Shown: positions 37,095 through 46,099, counted from the stretch's first letter. The stretch is DNA of 64,000 nt from Rhodoblastus sp963828185 (GCA_963828185.1 CAWHDV010000007.1:1-64000); one strand, 5' to 3'. The notes: generated by a model from the letters alone, not told the origin. Numbers and translations are program-made.

Positions 37095-38126
37095 TCATCC
37101 GTCGTCATCGGAAAACAGCCCGATCTGCGGCGGTTGCGCCGGCGCGGCGAGCCCCAGATGCCGGAACGCTTGCGGCGTCAGCACGCGGCCGCGCGGGGTG
37201 CGGTTGAGAAAACCCTGTTGCAGCAGATAGGGCTCGATAATGTCCTCGATGGCGTCGCGCGGCTCGGACAAAGCCGCCGCGATGGTCTCGATGCCCACGG
37301 GGCCGCCGCCAAAATTAATCGCCACCATGTCGAGATAGCGCCGGTCCATCTGGTCGAGGCCGATCGTATCGACATCGAGCAGTTTCAGCGCCTTGTCGGC
37401 GACGACGCGGGTGACAATGGCGTCGCCGTCCACCAGCGCGAAATCGCGCACCCGGCGCAGCAGCCGGCCGGCGATGCGCGGCGTGCCGCGCGAGCGACGG
37501 GCGATCTCATGCGCTCCATCCTCGCTCATCGGGCAGTTCATGACGCGAGCGCCGCGCGCGACAATCGATTGCAATTCATCGACATTGTAGAAATTCATGC
37601 GGATGGGAATGCCGAAGCGGTCGCGAAGCGGCGTGGTCAGCAAGCCGGCGCGCGTCGTGGCGCCGACGAGGGTGAATTTCGCCAGGTCGATTTTCACCGA
37701 GCGCGCCGCCGGCCCCTCGCCGATGATCAGGTCGAGCTGGAAATCCTCCATCGCGGGATAGAGGATTTCCTCGACCGCCGGGTTCAGCCGGTGGATTTCA
37801 TCGATGAACAGCACGTCGCGCTCTTCGAGATTGGTGAGCTGCGCCGCGAGATCGCCGGCCTTGGCGATGACCGGGCCGGAGGTCGAGCGGAAATTGACGC
37901 CCAGCTCGCGGGCGACAATCTGCGCCAGCGTGGTTTTTCCCAAGCCGGGCGGGCCGACGAACAGCACATGGTCGAGCGCGTCCTTACGCGCCTTGGCCGC
38001 CTCGATGAACACCTTCAGGTTTTTCCGCGCCGCCTCCTGGCCGGTGAAATCGGCGAGCGTCAGCGGCCGGATCGAGGCCTCGAGATCGTCCTCGCGTTTT
38101 TTTTCAGGCGTGACGACGCGGGTCAT
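37095..38126 (-). CDS. ruvB: Holliday junction branch migration helicase RuvB
   Basis: AAA+ motor that drives branch migration with RuvA. Walker A GPPGLGKTT, Walker B LFIDEIHRL, sensor 1 GATTRAG and the C-terminal winged helix with FLNRTPRGRVLT are present. 343 residues, normal. Its ATG overlaps the stop of the VapC-like remnant (ATGA), and the other ruv genes lie further upstream with that module in between. YbgC follows 7 bases downstream. Confidence 0.97.
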   Translation of the reverse strand: MTRVVTPEKKREDDLEASIRPLTLADFTGQEAARKNLKVFIEAAKARKDALDHVLFVGPPGLGKTTLAQIVARELGVNFRSTSGPVIAKAGDLAAQLTNLEERDVLFIDEIHRLNPAVEEILYPAMEDFQLDLIIGEGPAARSVKIDLAKFTLVGATTRAGLLTTPLRDRFGIPIRMNFYNVDELQSIVARGARVMNCPMSEDGAHEIARRSRGTPRIAGRLLRRVRDFALVDGDAIVTRVVADKALKLLDVDTIGLDQMDRRYLDMVAINFGGGPVGIETIAAALSEPRDAIEDIIEPYLLQQGFLNRTPRGRVLTPQAFRHLGLAAPAQPPQIGLFSDDDG

Positions 38127-38518
38127 TGTCGGGCCTTTGGAAAATAAATCACGCCCCGCAAGTCCTCGAAATGCGCGTCACAGGTCAGGAGTTCGGCGTC
38201 ATAAGCGACTGCCGTCGCATAAATGATGGCGTCGGCCGTCGCCAATGTCCTTGTGCGCCGCGGCCAAATCCGCGGCAAGCAAGGCGAGTCGCCGTAATCG
38301 AGATTGGACAACAACAGCATCGCATGGTGTCGGCGGACGCACTTCGGCGGTTGCCTCCGAAATTTCGCGCGCCAACCATTTGGCAAATCTCGAATTGAAC
38401 AATGGTCGGCACGAAAAAATCGCCCGATCTCGTGACGGCAATTCCGACGACGAGCTCTTTGCCGGTCGCGCTTCCGATGAAAAAACTCGATCCAGGCGGA
38501 AGTGTCGATCACACGCAT
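38123..38518 (-). pseudogene. PIN-domain (VapC-type) toxin gene, broken by several frameshifts
   Basis: The pieces of one PIN ribonuclease are spread over three frames. MRVIDTSAWIEFF (first acidic residue) and TLATADAIIYATAV with LLTCDAHFEDLRGVIYFP (last acidic residues) are in the frame ending at 38123. Between them, GDFFVPTIVQFE and FAKWLAREISEATAEV lie in the other two frames. At least three indels are needed to read it through, so it is either a decayed toxin or a patch of bad consensus. It directly follows the VapB-like antitoxin remnant and overlaps the ruvB start by four bases. Confidence 0.7.
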
Positions 38519-38729
38519 CAGTACCGATCCTGTGCGGTCGCGGTAATCCTCTCCGTTGGCGCCCCTGGCTATGCCAAACAGTTTCCCGTTTCGGCACAGG
38601 CACGAGCATCATGCCTGTGCCCTTGGGAATGAAGACGAATTCTTGACCTGCGCGCCAGCCTTGCTGTTCGCGCACTTCCTTCGGGATGGAAATCTGGAAT
38701 TTGCTCGAAAGTTTGGTGACGGCGCTCAT
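38518..38729 (-). pseudogene. AbrB/MazE-type (VapB) antitoxin gene, frameshifted
   Basis: Swapped-hairpin AbrB-type antitoxin. The N terminus MSAVTKLSSKFQISIPKEVR and QGWRAGQEFVFI is intact. The C-terminal part (LFGIARGANGEDYRDR) appears in another frame after about residue 49, and its expected end, DRY-stop overlapping the toxin ATG, in a third. Two indels, near 38590 and 38530, are therefore implied. An intact gene would have about 72 codons and be coupled to the PIN gene. Confidence 0.7.
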
Positions 38730-38803
38730 GCTTGGTTCCTATCGATCCAATTTCTGTAAGAATAACAGGAACGAGACAGGAACACCAGCGTGTCTTGCAT
38801 AAC

Positions 38804-39422
38804 CTAGGCCGTCGCCAGCTCCTTCAACCCCCGCCGGATCAGCGCGCTGGTCTCCGCGCCCTCGCCTAGCGACTTCAAACTCGCGGCGATCGCCGTAGCT
38901 GCCTGAGGCCGGCGCATAACCGAGGTTGACCAGGGCGGAAATGGCTTCCTGCGCCGCCGAGGACGCGCCCGGGCCGGCGTCGCCGGCGAGCTGCACGGCG
39001 CCCGGATCGACTGTCCCGAAAGCTCCCGCCTTGTCCTTCAGCTCAGCGACAATGCGCGCCGCGAGCTTTGGCCCGACGCCCGGCGCGCGCGACACCGCCG
39101 CCTTGTCCTGCAGCGCAATCGCCGACGTCAGCTCATCGGGCGAAAAGATCGAGAGAATGGCCAGGGCCACTTTCGAGCCAACCCCTTGCACGCTCTGCAA
39201 CAGGCGGAACCAGTCGCGTTCGGCGTCGGACAAAAAGCCAAACAGCCTTATCGCGTCCTCGCGCACCTGCGTCTCGATGGCCAGCGCCGCCGCCTCGCCG
39301 ACGCGCGGCAGCCTTTGCAGGGTGCGCGTCGAGCAGGCCACCACATAGCCCACGCCATGCACGTCGAGGATCACGTGATCCTCGTGAAAACTGTCCACCA
39401 CGCCCTTGAGTTTGCCGATCAT
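38804..39422 (-). pseudogene. ruvA: Holliday junction protein RuvA, C terminus frameshifted
   Basis: Tetrameric junction-binding protein. The N-terminal OB domain (MIGKLKGVVDSF, HVILDVHGVGYVV) and the tandem helix-hairpin-helix region (VQGVGSKVALAIL, APGVGPKLAARIV) are in frame from 39422. The C-terminal RuvB-binding domain (AAIAASLKSLGEG type, ending RRGLKELATA) is only readable after dropping one base at about 38906, which gives a stop at 38804 and about 205 residues. As sequenced, the frame runs on to 38739 with an unrelated tail. An isolated indel in this conserved gene suggests a consensus error. Confidence 0.9.
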
Positions 39423-39473
39423 TTCGCCGCCCGATTCGCTCCGTCGCCATTAGAGCATATTACCGGTCAACCC

Positions 39474-41012
39474 TCACTTTTCCGCCGGTAAAATGGCGAA
39501 ATAGATCGGCTCCGTCTTGCCGCGCAGGATCGGCCGATCAAAGCGCGCGACATCCCGGACCGGCGTCCCGAGCAATGGGTCGCCGTTGGCCAGCGGCTTC
39601 ACCGATACGACCAGCGCATCGCGGCGCCGGAGATCCCGAACGTCGATCCACGACGACATTTCGGGCTTGGCCTCGATCAGCGTGTGGACGCGATAGGGCA
39701 AGTCGAACACGATCGAACCAGCCGCCTGCATGCCGGGCCAGACGCCCGCGCCGCCATAGCTGACAATATAGGCAATGCGCCCGCTTTCATGCTGCGCCCA
39801 GTAGTTTTGCGCCAGCCGCGCCAGCGCCGGCCCATCCATGTCCACATAGCGCAGCTTGCGCCAGTGGTGCGGCGCGATCTCGGCGATCGCCGCGTAGCCG
39901 AACACCGCCAGCGCGGCGAAAAGGGCATAGACCGGCAGAACGCGCCGCGCCGGCCGCTCGCGATCCTCCGGCGCGCGCGCCGCCGCGCGCGAGGCGGCGC
40001 GGCCCCAGAACGCCGCGAAACTGACGTTGAACGCCGACATCCAGAGGTAATGCGGCTCCTTGCCCCAGGGGGCGGCCAGCACGACGATCAACACCGGGCC
40101 GAGCGTCGCCGCGACCAGGAAACGGTCGAGACGCCCATCCGTCGCCAGCCGCAGCATGGAACCCGCCGCCCTGGCCAGCCGCGCGTAGCCGGCGATCAGG
40201 CCGACGACGAGCGCCATGAAAAGGTTGGCGAGGAAGCAATCGAGCAAGAATTCGCCGATCCAGCCGGCGCGCACGAGCGCGGAGGCGGGCGTGGCGCGCG
40301 AGGCGAAATCGAGCGTCGTCGAGCCCTTGCGGAGGACGTCGATGAAATGCGGCGTCACGATCGCCACGCAGATCGCCGCGGCGATCCACGGGCCGGGCGT
40401 CAGCAACCGCCGGCGCCAGGCCGGGGTCAGCAACAGCAAAACGCCGAGCGGCCCGACGAGATGCAGGAGCGCATATTTCGCCCACATGCCGACCCCGACC
40501 GCGACGCCGAAAGCGACCCAGGCGAGGAGCGCGCCGCCTTCGAACGCCAGCCAGGCGACCGACAGCGTCAACGCCCAGAAAAACATCAAGGTGATGTTGT
40601 GGTTGAGCTGAAACGGCACATAGGTGGCGAAGGGCGAGACCAGTCCCGCGACCAGCGCCGCCAGCCCCGCCTCGACGCGATCGGCGCGGCGCAGGAACAG
40701 GGCGACGATCACGAAGGCGCCGCTCGCCAGCGCCCAGCCGATCGCATAGACGGCGGCGTAGCGAAAAGCCCCGGCGTGCGAGGCTAGCCCTGTCAGCCAG
40801 GACGACATGGGGGGATGGCGCAGGTAGGAAAGCTGCCATTCCGGCCCGTCGATCGCGCCCTCGGCGACATCGAGCCGGACCGATCCCTCAAACAGCAGCG
40901 GCGTGACAATCCAGAACAGCCCCTGCAGGGCGAACAGGCTTGCGACGATGAGATGAAACCGCCGATCGATGAAATCCCGCATCGCGCCGTTTCGCTGGAA
41001 ATTCGCGTTCAA
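39474..41012 (-). CDS. Membrane glycosyltransferase of the ArnT/PMT type
   Basis: Polytopic GT-C fold glycosyltransferase that uses a polyprenyl-phosphate sugar donor at the outer face of the inner membrane. The first loop has the typical acidic pair region (DVAEGAIDGPEWQLSY, then RHPPMSSWL), and about 11 hydrophobic segments follow; a periplasmic domain occupies roughly residues 375-512. 512 residues from a TTG at 41012, which has AAGGGA at good distance; the ATG at 40982 is the alternative. It sits between ruvC and ruvA, splitting the ruv genes, and its target glycan or protein cannot be told. Confidence 0.8.
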   Translation of the reverse strand: MNANFQRNGAMRDFIDRRFHLIVASLFALQGLFWIVTPLLFEGSVRLDVAEGAIDGPEWQLSYLRHPPMSSWLTGLASHAGAFRYAAVYAIGWALASGAFVIVALFLRRADRVEAGLAALVAGLVSPFATYVPFQLNHNITLMFFWALTLSVAWLAFEGGALLAWVAFGVAVGVGMWAKYALLHLVGPLGVLLLLTPAWRRRLLTPGPWIAAAICVAIVTPHFIDVLRKGSTTLDFASRATPASALVRAGWIGEFLLDCFLANLFMALVVGLIAGYARLARAAGSMLRLATDGRLDRFLVAATLGPVLIVVLAAPWGKEPHYLWMSAFNVSFAAFWGRAASRAAARAPEDRERPARRVLPVYALFAALAVFGYAAIAEIAPHHWRKLRYVDMDGPALARLAQNYWAQHESGRIAYIVSYGGAGVWPGMQAAGSIVFDLPYRVHTLIEAKPEMSSWIDVRDLRRRDALVVSVKPLANGDPLLGTPVRDVARFDRPILRGKTEPIYFAILPAEK

Positions 41013-41102
41013 TCAAATTTCCCTTCTGGAGGCGAAGACACGGCGCGGCAGGGTTAACGGGGAAAGCGAGTTCTTGCCGGCGGGGCTTTTGCCGCGCGCC
41101 GC

Positions 41103-41612
41103 CTATTTCGCCGCCAGCAACGTCGCACGCAATCTCGCGCCGCGATGCTGGGCATGACAGATGGCGACCGCCAGCGCGTCGGCGGCGTCCGCGCACTGCG
41201 CCTCGCTGCGCGGCAGCAGCATCTTGACCATCATGGCGACCTGGGTCTTTTCCGCGTGGCCGGCGCCGACCACCGTCTTTTTCACCAGGTTGGCGGCGTA
41301 TTCCGTGACGTCGAGACCGGCGAGAGCCGGCACGACCAGCGCGATCCCGCGCGCATGGCCAAGCTTCAGCGCCGATTGCGGGTCGCGGTTGACGAAGGTT
41401 TCTTCCACCGCCGCCTCGTCCGGACCTTGCGCTTCGATGACGGCGGCGAGCCCCTCATGCAGGACGCGCAGCCGCTCGGCCAGCGTTTTCCCGGCCTCCG
41501 AATGGATCGCGCCCGAGGCGACAAAGGCGAGGCGCGAACCCTCGGCCTCGATCACGCCCCAGCCGGTATGGCGCAGGCCCGGATCAATCCCGAGGATACG
41601 GACCGCAGCCAT
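41103..41612 (-). CDS. ruvC: Crossover junction endonuclease RuvC
   Basis: Holliday junction resolvase. The four catalytic acids are seen: Asp in LGIDPGLRHTGWG, Glu in AAVEETFVN, and two Asp in the ADAADALAVA helix. 169 residues from the ATG at 41612, the normal length; the frame is open further upstream but without family features. It follows trcR by about 110 bases and heads the interrupted ruvC-(GT)-ruvA-(VapBC)-ruvB series. Confidence 0.96.
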   Translation of the reverse strand: MAAVRILGIDPGLRHTGWGVIEAEGSRLAFVASGAIHSEAGKTLAERLRVLHEGLAAVIEAQGPDEAAVEETFVNRDPQSALKLGHARGIALVVPALAGLDVTEYAANLVKKTVVGAGHAEKTQVAMMVKMLLPRSEAQCADAADALAVAICHAQHRGARLRATLLAAK

Positions 41613-41723
41613 TTTTCGTTTTTCCCTCGCATAAGCTCGGCCATAGCCCGGCGAACGACGGGCGTCCAGGGGGCGCGCTTTGGCCTTCGCTCCCAGCAAA
41701 AAACCCGAAAGCGGATTTTTGCC

Positions 41724-42443
41724 TCATTCCTTGGTCTTGAAGTCCTTGAGCTTGGAGAAGACGGAATCGACGTCGATCTCCTCCTCCTCTTCCGGCTCGG
41801 GCTTTTTCGCCGTGCTGCCGAACACTTCTTCCTGCGAGGTCGGCTCGTAATAATAAGGCTGCGTCGTCTCCTCCGCCGGGATGAGGCTCGGCCCCTGATC
41901 CTCGACCACCGCCGGGCGATCCTTGGCCGAACGCTGCACCTCGAAATCAAGGTCGATCTGCGAGCACAGGCCGAGCGTCACCGGGTCCATCGGCGACAGC
42001 GCCGCCGAATTCCAGTGGGTGCGGTCGCGGATCGCCGCGATCGTCGTCTTGGTGGTGCCGGCCAGGCGCATGATCTGCGCGTCCTTGAGCTCGGGATGGT
42101 TGCGCACCAGCCAGAGAATGGCGTTGGGCCGATCCTGGCGGCGCGACAGCGGCGTATAGCGCGGACCGCGATGGCGCTTGACTTCCGGCAGCCTTACTTT
42201 CGAGACGGCGAGCTTCAGCTGGTATTCCGGCTTCTTCTCGCCTTTTTCGATTTCCTCGCGCGTCAGCTGGCCCGAAGTGATCGGATCGTGGCCGCGGATG
42301 CCGGCGCCGACTTCGCCGTCGGCGATGCCCTTGACTTCGAGCGGATGCAATTTGCAGAATTCCGCGATCTGATCGAAAGTCAGCGAGGTGTTTTCCACCA
42401 GCCAGATGGCGGTGGCCTTGGGCATGAGCGGAGCGTTGCTCAT
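41724..42443 (-). CDS. trcR: DUF1013 cell-cycle transcriptional regulator TrcR
   Basis: Alphaproteobacteria-specific protein of family DUF1013, named TrcR in Caulobacter as a cell-cycle transcription regulator. The conserved N terminus (PKATAIWLVENTSLTFDQIA, then CKLHPLEVKGIADGE) and the second similar block (RPNAILWLVRNHPELKDAQI) look like two helix-turn-helix-type repeats. The C terminus is acidic (a run of Glu near 218). 239 residues, normal. GAGGAGAG precedes the ATG at 42443. The name relies on family memory. Confidence 0.82.
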   Translation of the reverse strand: MSNAPLMPKATAIWLVENTSLTFDQIAEFCKLHPLEVKGIADGEVGAGIRGHDPITSGQLTREEIEKGEKKPEYQLKLAVSKVRLPEVKRHRGPRYTPLSRRQDRPNAILWLVRNHPELKDAQIMRLAGTTKTTIAAIRDRTHWNSAALSPMDPVTLGLCSQIDLDFEVQRSAKDRPAVVEDQGPSLIPAEETTQPYYYEPTSQEEVFGSTAKKPEPEEEEEIDVDSVFSKLKDFKTKE

Positions 42444-42638
42444 CGATCTCTCCTCGAATCTCTTTTCTTCGCCGTCGGACGCGCGTCAGCACGCTCCGGC
42501 CCGGCCGAGGCTCAGCCTCAAGTTTCCATTCATGACGGGAATTGACCGAATATAAGATGGAGCGAGAGGAAAGGCAATTTTTTTGATCGCGCGGTGGAAA
42601 AAAGCGGCTTTGGGCCAGAGCCAACGGAGACGGACGTC

Positions 42639-42842
42639 ATGAGCAGGGACGAGGACGAATTTTTCGCAACCGGCAAGCCAAAGCCGAGCCAGCATGTCAT
42701 CGGCGAGCCGCTCGACACATTTTCCGTCGACGAACTGGCGTTGCGCATCGGCCTACTGCACGCCGAGATCGAGCGGCTCGAGGCCGCGCGCAACAAGAAG
42801 AACGCTTCGCGCGCGGCGGCGGACACGTTCTTCAAGACTTGA
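42639..42842 (+). CDS. DUF1192 family small protein
   Basis: Small alphaproteobacterial protein of 67 residues whose C-terminal part, SVDELALRIGLLHAEIERLEAA, matches the DUF1192 pattern: a helix that probably forms a short coiled coil. No function is known. GGAGA lies 8 bases before the ATG at 42639. It is divergent from trcR and upstream of rcdA, a neighbourhood shared by many relatives in this class. A terminator follows about 160 bases later. Confidence 0.8.
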   Translation: MSRDEDEFFATGKPKPSQHVIGEPLDTFSVDELALRIGLLHAEIERLEAARNKKNASRAAADTFFKT

Positions 42843-42890
42843 CGTTGCGTCATGAAGACAAAAGCCTGCAACGCATCGAGCGCGTTTACC

Positions 42891-42905
42891 TTAACCTCAT
42901 TTTAA
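42891..42905 (+). promoter_or_regulatory. CtrA binding box (TTAA-N7-TTAA) upstream of rcdA
   Basis: TTAACCTCATTTTAA is an exact TTAA-N7-TTAA CtrA consensus, preceded by a further TTAC/TTAA stretch. It lies about 285 bases upstream of the rcdA start. The region 42843-43187 is gene-free and holds this box, a terminator, and a second TTAA cluster. Confidence 0.6.
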
Positions 42906-43000
42906 CCCCACTGGCGTTAACGTCGAAGCGTTCCCGCCTTGTGGGGAATTGCGCCGACTGGTGCACTTTTTCTGAAGCCTCCCTGTCGAAAAGCCTAGCA

Positions 43001-43029
43001 AGAGCCGCCCCCTCGCGGCTCTTTTTTTG
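43001..43029 (+). terminator. Intrinsic terminator downstream of the DUF1192 gene
   Basis: AGAGCCGC (43001-43008), loop ccccctc-like, GCGGCTCT (43015-43022), then a run of seven T. It is between the two TTAA clusters and would end any transcript from the DUF1192 gene before rcdA. Confidence 0.85.
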
Positions 43030-43063
43030 CGGTCGCGCCGGATTGGCGGCGCTCGATTGCGCA

Positions 43064-43083
43064 TTAAGGTTAATCAAGATTAA
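43064..43083 (+). promoter_or_regulatory. TTAA cluster close to rcdA, imperfect CtrA site
   Basis: Three TTAA words (43064, 43070, 43080) lie within 20 bases; the last two are 6 apart, one short of the CtrA spacing of 7. This is about 105 bases before the rcdA start, a sensible place for a regulator. Confidence 0.4.
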
Positions 43084-43187
43084 ACGAGCGCAAAGCCGCC
43101 ATTGGCGCTATGTTCAGCTATGCCTTAGCGCGGCGAAGCGTCGCGTTGCAGGGTCGTTTTGCGTTCGGCGCTTATTTTGGGTGGCGC

Positions 43188-43712
43188 ATGGTTCAGTCAG
43201 TCAGTTACGAGGGCGAAGCGCCCGTGTCTTTCGCCGAACGCCTCGCGGCGTCGGAAGCGTTCAAATCCATGTTCCGGGAAGGCATGACGCTGGTCGAGGA
43301 GGCCGCGGCCTATCTCGACGGCCCCGGCCGCGACGAGGCCAAGGCGCTGGCGCGCAACGAATCCCTCGCCTATGCCGCCGAAAGCATGCGCCTGACCACG
43401 CGGCTGATGCAGCTCGCGTCCTGGCTCCTGCTGCAACGCGCGGTCAACGAGGGCGAACTCTCGCTCGACCAGGCGGCGAACGAGAAGCGCAAGGTCAAAC
43501 TGGCCTACCAGGACAGCGCCACCGCGCCGGACGTCTTCGCGCGGCTGCCGGATCGGCTGCGCGAACTGGTGTGCGAATCCCTGCGGTTGCAGGCGCGCAT
43601 CATCCACCTCGACCAATTGCTCTATCTCGACCCGAACGCGCCGCTCGCCGCGCCGCCTTCGAGCCCGGTCGAGGAACAGCTCGCCCGCCTGCGCGCCGCC
43701 TTCGGCGGCTGA
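43188..43712 (+). CDS. rcdA: Regulator of CtrA degradation RcdA (DUF1465)
   Basis: Adaptor that, with CpdR and PopA, brings CtrA to ClpXP for degradation at the swarmer-to-stalked transition. The DUF1465 pattern is clear: FAERLAASEAFKSMFREGMTLVEE, then YAAESMRLTTRLMQLASWLLLQRAV and a C-terminal SLRLQARIIHLDQLLY. About 174 residues from the ATG at 43188, which has GGGTGG upstream. It stands alone behind a terminator and TTAA boxes, so it may itself be a CtrA target. Confidence 0.88.
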   Translation: MVQSVSYEGEAPVSFAERLAASEAFKSMFREGMTLVEEAAAYLDGPGRDEAKALARNESLAYAAESMRLTTRLMQLASWLLLQRAVNEGELSLDQAANEKRKVKLAYQDSATAPDVFARLPDRLRELVCESLRLQARIIHLDQLLYLDPNAPLAAPPSSPVEEQLARLRAAFGG

Positions 43713-43782
43713 GCCTCCGCGTAACGCGCAATTAAGCGCCAGGCCCTAATCTGCGCCCGATTTGGTTTGACCAGGGCGCAAG

Positions 43783-44940
43783 ATGACGGAACCCCTTGGC
43801 GTCGCGATCGTCGGGTGCGGCTATATCGCCGACTCCTATCGCTTTTGCCTGCCGCTGCACAAAAAAAGCCTGCGCCTCGCCGGGGTCTTTGACCGCGATG
43901 CGGCGCGGCTTGCAGCCTATGCCGCCTGCTGGGGCGACAAGCCCTACGCCTCGCTCGACGCGCTCCTCGCCGATCCCGCGGTGCGGATCGTCGTGAACGC
44001 CACCGACCCGGAAAACCACGCCGCCGTGACGCGCGCCGCGCTCGAGGCCGGCAGACACGTCTATTCGGAAAAGCCGTTGGCCATGTCGCGCGCGCAATCG
44101 GTCGAATTGCGTGATCTCGCAGCAATGAACGGCCTCCGTCTCGCCGCCGCCCCTTGCAACATTTTGGGCGAAAGCGCGCAAACCCTCTGGGCCGCCGTGC
44201 GCGCTGGCAGGATCGGCGCGCCGCGCCTTGTCTATGCCGAACTCGACGACGGCATGATCCACAAGGCCGATTACCGCAACTGGATCTCTCGTTCGGGCCG
44301 GCCCTGGCCGGCGCGCGGCGAGTTCGAGGTCGGCTGCACATACGAGCACGCCGGCTACGTGCTGACCACGCTCTGCGCCATTTTCGGCCCCGTGCGCCGC
44401 GTCACCGCCTTTGCCGCGCTGCTCGTCGCCGACAAGCGGACCGAGCCGCCGCTGCCCCATCCCGCGCCCGATTTTTCCTCCGGCCTGCTGGAGTTCGACG
44501 GCGGCGTCGTGGCGCGGCTCACCAATTCCATTGTCGCGCCCTATGACCACCGGTTGCGGGTGATCGGCGAAGACGGCAGCCTTGAGGTCGCCGAACCCTG
44601 GGATTACGCCTGCCCGGTGAAACTGCGGCCGGTGTCGCAAGGGCGCGTGTCGCGCTATCTCGAGCGCCGCTTCAACGGGATCGGCGCGGCCAAAACCCTG
44701 CCCATGGTCCGCAGGCCCGCCCTGCGCAAGGAGCGCGGCGGCCCGACCATGGATTTTGCGCGCGGCGTGGCGGAACTCGCCGCCGCGATTCAAGAGAACC
44801 GGTCCAGCCGGCTTGACGCCGATTTTGCCGTCCACATCGCCGAAGTGACTGAAATGCTGCAATATCCAGAACGCTTCGCCCGCCCGGCGCCGGTCGAATC
44901 GACGTTTTCGCCGATTGCGCCGATGGAATGGGCGGCATGA
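43783..44940 (+). CDS. Gfo/Idh/MocA family oxidoreductase
   Basis: NAD(P)-dependent sugar oxidoreductase. The N-terminal Rossmann part starts GVAIVGCGYIAD; the EKP motif with the conserved Lys is EKPLAMS near residue 102; the C-terminal alpha/beta domain has EVGCTYEHAGY, with the His of the active site. 385 residues, normal. It is the first gene of an exopolysaccharide-type region and overlaps the DUF6492 gene by four bases (ATGA), so the two are co-translated. The substrate is probably a nucleotide or free sugar; which one cannot be told. Confidence 0.85.
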   Translation: MTEPLGVAIVGCGYIADSYRFCLPLHKKSLRLAGVFDRDAARLAAYAACWGDKPYASLDALLADPAVRIVVNATDPENHAAVTRAALEAGRHVYSEKPLAMSRAQSVELRDLAAMNGLRLAAAPCNILGESAQTLWAAVRAGRIGAPRLVYAELDDGMIHKADYRNWISRSGRPWPARGEFEVGCTYEHAGYVLTTLCAIFGPVRRVTAFAALLVADKRTEPPLPHPAPDFSSGLLEFDGGVVARLTNSIVAPYDHRLRVIGEDGSLEVAEPWDYACPVKLRPVSQGRVSRYLERRFNGIGAAKTLPMVRRPALRKERGGPTMDFARGVAELAAAIQENRSSRLDADFAVHIAEVTEMLQYPERFARPAPVESTFSPIAPMEWAA

Positions 44941-45914
44941 GCCAGAACAACGGCGTGAGCCAGGATTGCCAGGCGCTCGACGCGAGCATTCTCACCCTCT
45001 CCTACTCAGGCGACCTTGCCTATTGCCGGATGCTGTGTGAAAGCCTCGACCGTTTCGCTCCGGCCTGGATGGCGCATCGCCTGTTCACGCCGACGCGGGA
45101 CATTCCCCTGTTCGCGCCGCTCGCCACAGCGCGGCGAAGCATCGGCTCGCAGGACCGCGACCTCCTGCCGTCCTGGCTGTGGAAGCTGCCCATGCCCAAT
45201 CCGCGCCTGCGCAATCTCCTGCGCCTGCCACGCCGCAATGTTTATGTATCCCCCTACAGCCCGCCGGTGCGCGGCTGGATCGCCCAGCAGATGATGAAAA
45301 TCGCCGCCAGCGCCGCCAGCCCGACCGAAATCATCGTGCACATGGACAGCGACGGCGTTTTTGTCCGCCCCGTGACCCTCGACATGCTGGCGCGCCCGGA
45401 CGGCGCAGCGCGCTTCTATCGCAACCCGCAAAAGTCGGAGCTCGAGACGCACCGCAAATGGCGCGACAGCGCCTGCCGCCTGCTCGGCCTCTCGCCTTCC
45501 TCGATCGACGCCGGCGATTACATCGACTTTTGCGTGGTGTGGCGTCGCTCGATCGTGCGCCGGATGATCGCGCGCATCGAAGAGGTCGGCAATGCCGACT
45601 GGCGCAAGATCCTGGCGCGCACGCCGGATTTCTCCGAATACACGCTCTACGGAATCTTTGTCGAATCGCTCGGCCTCAAGGCGGCGGGCCATTATGCGGC
45701 GGAAAAATCGCCGGTCCACGCGATCTGGGTGGTCGAAGAAGAGCCTACCTGCCCCGAGGAAGAGGCGGCTTTTGTCGAGGCGCTGCAGCCGGGGCGCTTC
45801 GCCTGCCTGATCCAGTCGACGATGACGATGGACCTCGAAACGCGCCGCGGCCTGATCGACCGGCTGATCGCGCGCGCCGCGATGCAAGACGCCAGGTCCG
45901 CGCCCGCCACCTGA
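44937..45914 (+). CDS. DUF6492 family protein (putative glycosyltransferase)
   Basis: Starts with LTLSYSGDLAYCRMLCESLDRF and has an acidic HMDSDGVFVRP motif near residue 140, the pattern I associate with DUF6492, a family found in polysaccharide loci and likely to be of GT-A type. 325 residues from the ATG at 44937; the Asp-x-Asp (HMDSD) would bind metal and donor. The start codon lies in the ATGA overlap with the oxidoreductase. The following 185 bases are AT-rich and probably hold the next promoter. Confidence 0.65.
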   Translation: MSQNNGVSQDCQALDASILTLSYSGDLAYCRMLCESLDRFAPAWMAHRLFTPTRDIPLFAPLATARRSIGSQDRDLLPSWLWKLPMPNPRLRNLLRLPRRNVYVSPYSPPVRGWIAQQMMKIAASAASPTEIIVHMDSDGVFVRPVTLDMLARPDGAARFYRNPQKSELETHRKWRDSACRLLGLSPSSIDAGDYIDFCVVWRRSIVRRMIARIEEVGNADWRKILARTPDFSEYTLYGIFVESLGLKAAGHYAAEKSPVHAIWVVEEEPTCPEEEAAFVEALQPGRFACLIQSTMTMDLETRRGLIDRLIARAAMQDARSAPAT

Positions 45915-46099
45915 AAGCGCCGCGTTAACCCAATAAAGTAAAATTGTTGATATATCGCCGAATATTCACAATTTCCACTTGTACTCGCTGTCGTTAACTT
46001 TCATCGTTGACCAGAATACGCATTAAAGACTGCGCTATCAAGACAAACAGCGGAAATAATGACAATATGACGCGATAATTGCTGATTCCGGACGCGCCA

